Origin: Novosphingobium resinovorum
Lineage (GTDB): Bacteria; Pseudomonadota; Alphaproteobacteria; Sphingomonadales; Sphingomonadaceae
DNA length: 64,000 bases
Direction of reading: 5' to 3'
Assembly (NCBI RefSeq): GCF_001742225.1
Contig: NZ_CP017075.1
Coordinates: forward strand, 2,356,001 to 2,420,000
The position numbers and the translations under genes were made by a program. Below the pieces are notes generated by a model. That model was given only the letters and a program-made list of their open reading frames with translations. It made no database searches and had not been told where the DNA came from. Each line of letters starts with the position of its first letter. Within the stretch, counting starts at the first letter, position 1. This document shows, one piece after another, positions 57,164 to 64,000 of this stretch.

Positions 57164-58149
57164 GGCACGATCAACCCCTTGATTTTCTTAAAGGCGTTGC
57201 CGACGCCGGCATAGGCGGGGTCGGCATGAAACACGGCGCCGTCGGGCCGCACCGCGCCGGCGCCGCGCTGATCGTCGCCGGCCACCGTGGCGAACCAGAG
57301 GTCCGATTGCGCCCGGCCGCTGAACCCTTCGTAGCAAGCCTCGCCCCATGCCTGGATCACATCGTCGGCATGATCGTCGACCAACTTTGCCAACCCGCCG
57401 TCGGCGATGCCATACTTGGCTTTGAGCGCTTCCATCTTGACCCAGAAGGGCTCGGCCGCAGACCGCTTCAGATTGTCGAGCGGCAGACCGTGGACCCCGA
57501 ACCAGCCGAGTAAAAGCGCCGGCTTGGTGATGCTTCGCCAGGCCGTGGCAAGATCGGCGAATTGCGGCACGCCGCCCAGCAACCGGGGCACGCCATTGCA
57601 ACCCATTATCATCATCAACGAGACGGCCTTGAGCCCGGCCATCGCCGCGGGCAGCGCTATGTCGCGCGGCACTTTCGCATTGGTGCGGTAGCTGAACCAT
57701 TCGAGTACGTTCGTGGCCTGATCGAGGCCAAGACCGACGTAGGGCCGGTAATATCCGGCTGTCTTGTACTCGGTTCCCCAAGACATCGCACGATAGGCAT
57801 CTGTCAGGTGATGATGCCCGCCGATCATCCAGCAATCGATCGGCTGGGCATAGAGGCTGTTGAGGAAGGCGGTGAACGGATCGTTCTTGATCTGGGTGAC
57901 GCGCGCCCAGCCCGCGCCTTGGGTGACTGAGAGATCGAAGAAGGCGAACAGCCTATCGGTCGCGCCGGTGCCCACCTGCCCGATACCGCTCTGTGTGGCC
58001 GTCTTGGCAAGCTCGGCGGGGATCGGCCATAGCTCGTTTGTGCGATCGTCGGTCAGCAGCTTGGAGCCAAGGGCGCCTTTCTTGAATAGCTGCGCTTCGA
58101 GTAGATTGCGGCTCGGGTTTTGAAATGTCGTGATGAGGAGACGGCTCAT
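57160..58149 (-). CDS. Uncharacterised 329-residue protein, caspase/CHAT-like layout (island operon gene 1)
   Basis: First gene of the giant operon. I do not recognise the family with certainty. A hydrophobic strand ending in GGHHH (IDCWMIGGHHHLTD, His112-114) is followed about 70 residues later by a second strand ending in Cys184 (AVSLMMIMGCNG). A third strand and loop come next (KPALLLGWFGVHGLP). This order of strand-His, strand-Cys and strand-GW resembles caspase-fold peptidases such as CHAT domains, so a cysteine peptidase is a reasonable guess. ATG 58149 has GAGG about 10 nt upstream. Confidence 0.75.
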   Translation of the reverse strand: MSRLLITTFQNPSRNLLEAQLFKKGALGSKLLTDDRTNELWPIPAELAKTATQSGIGQVGTGATDRLFAFFDLSVTQGAGWARVTQIKNDPFTAFLNSLYAQPIDCWMIGGHHHLTDAYRAMSWGTEYKTAGYYRPYVGLGLDQATNVLEWFSYRTNAKVPRDIALPAAMAGLKAVSLMMIMGCNGVPRLLGGVPQFADLATAWRSITKPALLLGWFGVHGLPLDNLKRSAAEPFWVKMEALKAKYGIADGGLAKLVDDHADDVIQAWGEACYEGFSGRAQSDLWFATVAGDDQRGAGAVRPDGAVFHADPAYAGVGNAFKKIKGLIVP

Positions 58150-58483
58150 CGAGCGCCTCGCACTCTACTGCAATTGCAATAGGCTTTATTAAAAATTTTC
58201 GAGATTATCGTCGAATAAGGAAAACAAAGCCCGATCAATGCCATGCCATCCCCCCATCACGAACAGACATGATGAAAAATCCGCGCCAATGGCGCGAATC
58301 TATTAAAATGAACGAGTCGATTTCTGCAAACATCCCATAGACGCAGACCAATCTCCAGCATTAGTTTGCCATTGGCCGTTTAGGGTATGGAGGTATTTAA
58401 TCTCGATTGACTAGAATCATTATGTTAGGCTTCGTCTCGACTGTCGGGGCGTAAAAATCTTCTGGCAAAAAAGGGGGGGTAGC
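58150..58483. promoter_or_regulatory. AT-rich divergent control region of the giant-gene cluster
   Basis: The 334-nt gap separates the leftward giant operon from the rightward peptidase gene and is much richer in A/T than its flanks. It holds the palindrome TGCAATTGCA at 58169-58178, 20 nt before the operon start. It also holds an inverted repeat TTCGA-8 nt-TCGAA at 58198-58215. Both are plausible regulator sites. No gene is seen. Confidence 0.5.
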
Positions 58484-60286
58484 ATGTCGGGCCAGCCCAA
58501 GAACTACTTTGAGAGTCTAGCGGGCAAGCCTGTGCTTTATGACCGGTTGCACGATCATTACGGCAAGACAGGCATTCCTTACCAATTCCACTGTACGGCC
58601 GAGACCCAGGCAACGCTCGAATTGTTGTTCCAGGATATCTTCGAACGCAGCACGAGGCTCGGAGCCCCTTTGCGGATCCTGTCGGCAGGCGCCTGGGTCA
58701 GCAAGCCCGGTCAGCACGGTGAAGGCAGGGCCTTCGATCTCGACGCCATCCACTGGGAGCGTACCGCGCTTGTTGCCTTGAACCAACCGGCCCAAAAGCC
58801 GCTATACCTCGCGGTTCAAGCTCTATGCCTCAAGCACTGTGGAACCGTCTTGGGTTACGATTACAATGCCAAGCATCGCGACCACCTGCACGTCGATACC
58901 GGCCGCCCCGTGCGGTTTCGCGAAACCCAGTCGGTCACCCTGTTCGTGCAACAGGCGCTCAACACGTTTTTAGGCCACGCGCTCAAGATCGACGGCGAGT
59001 TTGGCGAAGACACGGCCACGGCGCTGCGGGACGCCCTTGACCGCCTCGGGATAGGCGACGTGACAGCCTCAGTGGCAGATTGGGTTCGCTTCGCCGAATG
59101 GATCTGCGATCGCGGCTTGGAGATTACCGCCGATGCGCTCGATGCCAAGCCTCTGCCGGCACGCGGGTCTTCGGCCGGGATCGACGAGCCGTTGGACTGG
59201 CCGGACTACATGGGCGAGGAAGAACCGGTCGAACGCGCGCAGATCCAGACCGTGCGCCCAGACACGGGGCTTCTTGACCTGACGTACAAGCCCTATCCCG
59301 ACTGGCGTATTCGCTTGGCCACGACCGGCACTGGCAAGCAGCAGTGGTTCCTGGACTTTAACGGGCAGACGAACTTCTATCTCGGCTACCGATTTGCCTT
59401 TGATCCCTATCTAGGCTTGGCGCGCACCGGCTCGACTAAGACCGGAAACCTGTTCTACGACCATCTCGCCTATCGCCCAAAGTTCGGTGAATGGGCTTCT
59501 TTCGTGCAACCGACGGGCCGATGCGAGAGCGAAGGAAGCTTCTTCGTGGTCAATGCCTGGGACGCAGCGGCGATGACGCTCGGCTTTTTCCAGATGGCGG
59601 CACACACCGGCGAGCATCTTGCCTCACTGTTCCGCGATTTGCTCAAGACCTTGCCTGGCGAGGCCGACACCTACTTCCCCGAGCTCAAGCTCGGCAGTCA
59701 GATCGGCTTGCCCGAGCAAGGAGGCTTCGACCATATCTACGCTGTCAACGGCACGCAGCGGCTCGACCTCGATGTCGAGGCCGCGCCGAGCGACGGCCTG
59801 CCTGCCGAGAAATGGTACCGCGGCCGGTTCATGCGCTTTTTCAATCCGCATCGCGGTCAGGTCGATCAGGAAGAACTCCACGCCGCCGCGCGGTGGCTGG
59901 CGTGGCTGAACGCCTCCCCCCAAGCTCGCGAAGTCTGCGTGAGCAATGCAGTGGAAGGCGCGAAGCGAACCGTGCGTGACGTCCATCAATACGTTTTGTC
60001 ACGGGGGCATCCGCGCTATCCCAAGGGTCTCGACGGCGTAGCGATGGCGCTGGTCCAGGCCGCGATGGACGTGAAGCACCATGGACGGAGGAACCGCGAC
60101 ATGGGCCAAAGCAACCTCCAGTCAATCTTCTGGGCCCTGACGCAGACCGATCCGCTCGCCGCCTTCGCTACGATCGACACCGATTGGCGCGAGGAGCGCA
60201 GCCGGCGCAGCGTGACCGAAATCAAGGCGATGGCGCAGTGGTTCGACAACAAGCGCTACGACCGCGCGGCGCAGGAATTCAAGTAA
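58484..60286 (+). CDS. M15-type D,D-carboxypeptidase-like protein with peptidoglycan-binding segment
   Basis: The 600-residue product has the zinc-ligand set of M15/VanY-like peptidases: HGEGRAFDLD (His78, Asp85) and HRDHLHVD (His134, His136). Residues about 150-190 (LFVQQALNTF... KIDGEFGEDTATALRDAL) fit a peptidoglycan-binding repeat. The C-terminal half (about 255-600) is unfamiliar and contains AAMTLGFFQMAAHTGEHLASLFRDLL. No signal peptide is present, so export would need another route or lysis. ATG 58484 follows a GGGGGGG run. It is divergent from the giant operon and probably part of the same module. Confidence 0.8.
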   Translation: MSGQPKNYFESLAGKPVLYDRLHDHYGKTGIPYQFHCTAETQATLELLFQDIFERSTRLGAPLRILSAGAWVSKPGQHGEGRAFDLDAIHWERTALVALNQPAQKPLYLAVQALCLKHCGTVLGYDYNAKHRDHLHVDTGRPVRFRETQSVTLFVQQALNTFLGHALKIDGEFGEDTATALRDALDRLGIGDVTASVADWVRFAEWICDRGLEITADALDAKPLPARGSSAGIDEPLDWPDYMGEEEPVERAQIQTVRPDTGLLDLTYKPYPDWRIRLATTGTGKQQWFLDFNGQTNFYLGYRFAFDPYLGLARTGSTKTGNLFYDHLAYRPKFGEWASFVQPTGRCESEGSFFVVNAWDAAAMTLGFFQMAAHTGEHLASLFRDLLKTLPGEADTYFPELKLGSQIGLPEQGGFDHIYAVNGTQRLDLDVEAAPSDGLPAEKWYRGRFMRFFNPHRGQVDQEELHAAARWLAWLNASPQAREVCVSNAVEGAKRTVRDVHQYVLSRGHPRYPKGLDGVAMALVQAAMDVKHHGRRNRDMGQSNLQSIFWALTQTDPLAAFATIDTDWREERSRRSVTEIKAMAQWFDNKRYDRAAQEFK

Positions 60287-60886
60287 TCGGGCCAGACCTT
60301 TGCCTCATCGATCGGCGCCCAAACTGCTCGGCTGGTTGCGGCCAGACACGGGGCCGACTATGCGCCGCAGCATGCGCAAGCAAGCAGGCGCATTTGAGCG
60401 CGTTCGGGCCTTCGTCGCACGTCTGGCCGACCAATCCGACCTGCGATGGATGCGTGCAAAGATAGATACAAGGCAATTCGCCTCTTCAACTAGAAGCGTT
60501 TGGTAGCTCCAGTTTCGACGGTTTACAAACGTTAGCCGACATTGCAGTTATCATAAATGACGGATGTCAAAAGTCCTCGTCATTGCATATGAACGGATGG
60601 GGTCTTTCTGACTTTTAAAAAGTGATCCCCGATGGCCGCTTTTTCGGCGGGAACTGACTTCAATACCCTGATTCAGGTATGTCCGCTATCCGATCCGGAA
60701 CGGTCCGAAGCGGACCGAGCGGAAGGTCCTACGCCCCGGTCATTAGCAGAATGTCGGCTCATTGGTTTGCCATGATCTCGGTCGAACGGCTGTATGGGCG
60801 CAAAGCTGCATTACCGGACGCGCACTGCCAACCAAAACATAGTGGCGCGTTAAGCTGTCCTGATTCGAAAACCCTTCGAACGAAGC
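60287..60886. other. Non-coding gap between the peptidase gene and the integrase
   Basis: A 600-nt stretch of moderate A/T content with no frame of convincing coding character on either strand. It may contain the remains of element genes. I see no tRNA fragment or long repeat. Confidence 0.5.
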
Positions 60887-62128
60887 TCACGCCGCGTCCG
60901 AATGGGCTCGTCTAGCGAAATTGGGTTTTAGGACGCGGGCGCCATCACGCAAACGCTCCAGCTCGTCGGACCAAAACTGCATCAGCGCCACACGTTCATT
61001 CCAGTATTCGCCGCGCGTATACGCGCGGCGCACGCCATTGTTCTCCATGTGCGCCAGCTGGCGCTCAATCGCATCGGGATTGAACTGCCCGGTCTCATTG
61101 AGAAGCGTCGCTGCCATCGCCCGAAATCCATGTGCGGTCATCTCTTCTTGACCAAAGCCAAGAGCCCTCAGTGCCGCGTTGACGGTATTCTCAGACATAG
61201 GGCGCTGGCCTGACCGGAAAGAAGGAAAGCAATAGCGGCCGCTCCCTGTGAGGTCCCATAGCTCCTCGAACAGCCCTACGACCTGTGCCGAGAGAGGCAC
61301 GCGATGCGGCCGGCGCATCTTCATTTTCTCAGCCGGGATGTTCCAGACGCTGCGATCAAAGTCGAACTCTGCCCACTCCGCCTGCCGTAGTTCACCAGGG
61401 CGTACGAAGAGGTGCGCCGACAGCTTCAAGGCGAACAGCGTGATCGTGTGGCCGGAATAACCCTCGATCGCGCGCATGAGGTCTCCGGCCCGATCCTCGG
61501 TGGTGATCGCAGCAAGGTGCTTGGCCTTTGGAACCGTCAAAGCGCCCCGGAGATCGCTTGCCGGGTCGCGCTCGGCGCGCGTCGTCGCGATAGCATAACG
61601 GAAGACCCGGCTGAGCACGCTGCGCATCCGCCGCGCGCTTTCATGCCGACTTGTTGCCTCGATGGCGCGCAGGACGGCTAAAACGTCCTGTGCTGTGACC
61701 TTGGCCACCGGGCGATTGCCGATCTTGGGATACGCCTTGTCGAGCAACCAGCGAAGCTTGCTGAGCGTGATCTCCGCCATCCCTTCGCGCTCGTTCTTCG
61801 CTACCCATTCCTCGGCCACGAGCTTGAAAGTGTCGTTCTCCTCGACGCGGGCGCGGGCGGCATCGACCTTCTGCTGATGCGAAGGGTCAGTCCCGGCCGC
61901 GAGCAGGCGTCGGGCATCGTCTCGCCGATCCCGCGCATCGGCGAGACTGACCTCTGGCCAAGCGCCGAACGCAAGGGTGCGATGCTTTTCGAGATAGCGA
62001 TAATTGAGACGCCACAGCTTCGTGCCGTTGGGTCGGACAAGAAGATAGAGACCACCGCCGTCGGATAGCTTATAATCCCGCTCGCGCGGTTTGGCGCTGG
62101 CGACGGTCGTGGCAAAAAGGGTGGCCAT
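60887..62128 (-). CDS. int: P4-type tyrosine integrase
   Basis: The 413-residue integrase has the N-terminal arm-binding domain (DUF4102-like: YKLSDGGGLYLLVRPNGTKLWRLNYRY), a core-binding segment, and a complete catalytic domain. Catalytic residues are visible as Arg in HLFVRPGELRQAEW, HxxR in TAHGFRAMAATLL, and the late His and Tyr in LAHMENNGVRRAYTR. It points away from tRNA-Leu, with its start 166 nt from the tRNA 3' end. That is the usual set-up for tRNA-targeted integrative elements. It appears intact. Confidence 0.95.
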   Translation of the reverse strand: MATLFATTVASAKPRERDYKLSDGGGLYLLVRPNGTKLWRLNYRYLEKHRTLAFGAWPEVSLADARDRRDDARRLLAAGTDPSHQQKVDAARARVEENDTFKLVAEEWVAKNEREGMAEITLSKLRWLLDKAYPKIGNRPVAKVTAQDVLAVLRAIEATSRHESARRMRSVLSRVFRYAIATTRAERDPASDLRGALTVPKAKHLAAITTEDRAGDLMRAIEGYSGHTITLFALKLSAHLFVRPGELRQAEWAEFDFDRSVWNIPAEKMKMRRPHRVPLSAQVVGLFEELWDLTGSGRYCFPSFRSGQRPMSENTVNAALRALGFGQEEMTAHGFRAMAATLLNETGQFNPDAIERQLAHMENNGVRRAYTRGEYWNERVALMQFWSDELERLRDGARVLKPNFARRAHSDAA

Positions 62129-62293
62129 GAAGGTATCGTCCTAGCAAAGGACGAAAATCGATACCCTCGGATATACCCGAATTGTTCCCGATTGGTGCCG
62201 AATTCGCCCGGATTTGAGCGGACGATCATAACACGAAAAGTGGCGGATTTCAGCCCCTCTCCGGACGTCCGTGGACGTCCGGAGGAGAACAAA

Positions 62294-62380
62294 TGGTGCC
62301 CAGAAGAGGACTCGAACCTCCACGCCCTTGCGAGCGCCAGCACCTGAAGCTGGTGCGTCTACCAATTCCGCCATCTGGGC
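62294..62380 (-). tRNA. tRNA-Leu(CAG)
   Basis: An 87-nt class II tRNA on the reverse strand. Acceptor GCCCAGA pairs with TCTGGGC, the D arm carries TGGCGGAATTGGTAGACGC, the anticodon loop TTCAGGT holds CAG, there is a long variable arm, and the T arm is AGGTTCGAGTCCT. CCA is encoded at 62296-62294. Its 3' end faces the integrase gene, so it is the likely integration site of the island. Confidence 0.96.
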
Positions 62381-62631
62381 ACTTTAGCGAGGGGGCGAAG
62401 CGCCGTCCCCGCTGGGTAGGAGGGCGCCTCTAAGGGGCCGTCGAAGTCTTGTCAACACCATCCGATGCAACATTTTTCATTTCGGGAATTTATATATTCA
62501 CAGCGGCCGCCGGACAGCTCAGGCCAACTGCCCGGTTGCCCCGTTCCCGGGCTTGTGGCAGGGGCGCAGATGCATGTGCTGCAGCGCGGGACACGTCGAG
62601 CGCAGCGCGACCTGAAGGACCGAGCCAGACC
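62381..62631. other. Intergenic region upstream of the NDUFA9-like gene
   Basis: The 251 nt probably hold the promoters of tRNA-Leu (leftward) and of the NDUFA9-like gene (rightward). An AT-rich block (ATTTATATATTCACA near 62488) is the only promoter-like feature I can point to. No gene is seen. Confidence 0.4.
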
Positions 62632-63585
62632 ATGACCACCGACCCTCTCTCCGGCAAGATCGTCACCATTCTGGGGGGCAGCGGCTTCGTCGGCCGCCAC
62701 CTCGCGCAGGAACTGCTCGCGCGCGGCGCGCGGCTGCGTATCGCCAGCCGTCACCCCAAGAAGGCCTTCGCCATCAAGCCGCTGGGCAACCTGGGCCAGG
62801 TGCAGTTCGCCGGCGTCGATGTGACCAAGGCCGACACGGTTGCCACCGTACTTGCCGGGTCGGATGCGGTGGTGAACCTCGTGGGTGCTTTTGCGGGGAA
62901 CCTCGATGCCCTGCAGGGCAAGGGCGCGGGCGACATCGCTGCTGCAGCCAAGGCTGCGGGCGCTGCCGCCTTCGTGCATGTCTCGGCAATAGGCGCGGAT
63001 GCCGGGTCGGAAGTCGCATATGCCCGTACCAAGGCCGAAGGCGAAGCCGCCGTGCTGGCCGCATTCCCAACCGCGACGATCGTGCGCCCCTCGCTGATGT
63101 TCGGGCCGGACGATAATTTCGTCAACATGTTCGGAGAACTGATCTCGCGGTTGCCCGCCCTGCCGGTCTTCGCCCCGGAGGCGAAGCTGCAGCCCGTTTT
63201 CGTCGATGACGTGGCCGTGGCAATCGCCAATGCGCTGGGCCGCGCGGACGCACAGGGCAAGACGTTCGAGCTCGCCGGGCCGGAAGTCGTCACCATGCTC
63301 GAACTTAACGAGCGTATCGCCAAGGCACAGGGCCGCTCGCGAGGCTTCGCCCAGTTGCCGGATGCAGTGTCCGGCCTCATAGCGGCGGCGACCGGCTGGC
63401 TGCCCGGCGCCCCGATCACCACCGACCAGTTCAAGCTGCTCCAGGCCGGCAGCGTGGCAAGCGGCTCGGCTCCGGGCATCGGCGGACTCGGCGTCACGCC
63501 GCGGCCTCTCGGCCTGTTCCTCGACCGCTGGATGGTGCGTTTCCGCAAGCACGGTCGCTTCGGCGCCAAGACTGCGAACGCCTGA
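62632..63585 (+). CDS. NDUFA9-like NAD(P)-binding protein (atypical SDR)
   Basis: The 317-residue product has an N-terminal Rossmann fold (IVTILGGSGFVGRHLAQELLARG) and follows the complex I NDUFA9/39-kDa pattern: LVGAFAGNLDALQGKGAGDIA, FVHVSAIGADAGSEVAYARTKAEGE and TIVRPSLMFGPDDNFVNMF. Bacterial homologues may aid quinone or complex I related processes; the role here is not known. ATG at 62632 is used, since the frame upstream to 62449 is not coding-like. Confidence 0.88.
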   Translation: MTTDPLSGKIVTILGGSGFVGRHLAQELLARGARLRIASRHPKKAFAIKPLGNLGQVQFAGVDVTKADTVATVLAGSDAVVNLVGAFAGNLDALQGKGAGDIAAAAKAAGAAAFVHVSAIGADAGSEVAYARTKAEGEAAVLAAFPTATIVRPSLMFGPDDNFVNMFGELISRLPALPVFAPEAKLQPVFVDDVAVAIANALGRADAQGKTFELAGPEVVTMLELNERIAKAQGRSRGFAQLPDAVSGLIAAATGWLPGAPITTDQFKLLQAGSVASGSAPGIGGLGVTPRPLGLFLDRWMVRFRKHGRFGAKTANA

Positions 63586-63611
63586 CCAACGAGCTTCGAT
63601 TCGCGCTCGCC

Positions 63612-63654
63612 AAGACCCTGCCGGCCGGAACCCTCAGGCAGGCGGGGTTTTGTG
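63612..63654 (+). terminator. Probable terminator after the NDUFA9-like gene
   Basis: CCTGCC (around 63619) can pair with GGCAGG (around 63638), followed by GCGGGGTTTTG. The stem is interrupted and the T run is only four, so this is a moderate candidate. Confidence 0.45.
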
Positions 63655-63703
63655 TCTATGCCTCCGGGGCGACCCCCGCCCCGCAGCGAGAGGAGCACGC
63701 GCC

Positions 63704-63943
63704 ATGACTACCACCGACACCGCCTGGACGACGCAGCAGGGCACGATCCGCAAGGGCATGAAGGTGATCGCAGCGGACGGGGTCGTCATAGGTACCGTCG
63801 CCGCGCTGGAAGGCGAGGAACTGATGCTGGAGGGCGGCTCTCACGATTTCGTCGCGATCACGCAGATCGACGGGATAAGCGCCGACGCGGTGCTCCTGTC
63901 CGACCGGGGCGACGCCACCTTCGGCCTCGGTGCCACCCCCTGA
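63704..63943 (+). CDS. DUF2171-like small protein
   Basis: The 79-residue product (TIRKGMKVIAADGVVIGTVAALEGEELML, then FVAITQIDGI) fits the DUF2171/PRC-like small beta-fold proteins that begin with 'I.KGM.V...DG..IGTV'. Function is unknown; relatives are often stress-associated. AGAGGAG lies 9-13 nt before ATG 63704. Confidence 0.8.
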   Translation: MTTTDTAWTTQQGTIRKGMKVIAADGVVIGTVAALEGEELMLEGGSHDFVAITQIDGISADAVLLSDRGDATFGLGATP

Positions 63944-64000
63944 ACGACCCGAATTGACGAGCCGTTTCCGGGCCGGGACGAACGACCGGAACGACTTTCC

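Noticed and set aside
46611..58149. Contractile injection system or Tc-toxin identity for the giant cluster
   Set aside because: No sheath, tube, baseplate, AAA or Rhs/RHS-repeat sequence was seen in any of the genes.
62141..62374. 77-codon reverse frame near tRNA-Leu (MAELVDAPASGAG...)
   Set aside because: This is the usual mis-translation of a tRNA-Leu gene, not a protein.

Overview
The window reads as chromosome of a high-GC alphaproteobacterium of the Sphingomonadales, most like Novosphingobium or Sphingobium. This is inference from gene content: a PhoK-type phosphatase, a methionine synthase split into two polypeptides, a second-type glutamyl-tRNA synthetase, many TonB receptors, and dispersed inverted repeats of the CTTCGACAGGCTCAGCCTGA kind. 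No species marker was available to test it.

Layout. (1) 1-1870 is the right end of a prophage: three small leftward phage-type genes plus one cut by the window edge, ending in a 49-nt 3' piece of a tRNA-Val gene that looks like an attachment site. (2) 1.97-4.3 kb is an insertion hot spot: intact tRNA-Thr, a partial copy of its 3' end, an IS5-type transposase remnant, intact tRNA-Gly, an N-terminally truncated tyrosine integrase, and a TonB receptor pseudogene broken by the same event and by a stop codon. (3) 4.4-43.8 kb is ordinary core genome: a methyltransferase, a UbiH-type hydroxylase coupled to a PhoK-like phosphatase, a DsbD/ScsB-like reductase, an M16 protease pair, an lgt operon, glnD, a patatin/3-hydroxybutyrate dehydrogenase pair, asd, gltX, a BenE transporter divergent from a siderophore receptor, nadE, a methionine operon (ArsR-methyltransferase fusion, metF, metH part 1, a GNAT, metH part 2), a Nudix enzyme, recQ, a DnaQ-like exonuclease, a phosphoesterase, and an SDR/TetR pair. 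(4) 44.5-62.4 kb is an accessory island. It has an IS3 remnant near the left side, and a P4-type integrase beside tRNA-Leu(CAG) on the right. (5) 62.6-64 kb returns to core-like genes (NDUFA9-like, DUF2171).

The island cargo is the best candidate for an undescribed system. Three leftward genes joined by 4-nt start/stop overlaps encode proteins of 329, 2088 and 1429 residues (58149 down to 46611). Across an AT-rich divergent promoter region lies a 600-residue protein with an M15-type D,D-carboxypeptidase motif set and a peptidoglycan-binding-like segment. I recognise no family for the 2088- and 1429-residue proteins. The 329-residue protein has a His/Cys layout that resembles a caspase/CHAT fold, but this is only a hypothesis.

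Other points: the nadE product carries glycine where the glutaminase cysteine is expected. The methionine operon starts at a perfect 22-bp palindrome that is probably the operator of its ArsR-type regulator. At least four families of long inverted repeats sit between core genes. All assignments were made by reading the sequence; no database search was run.
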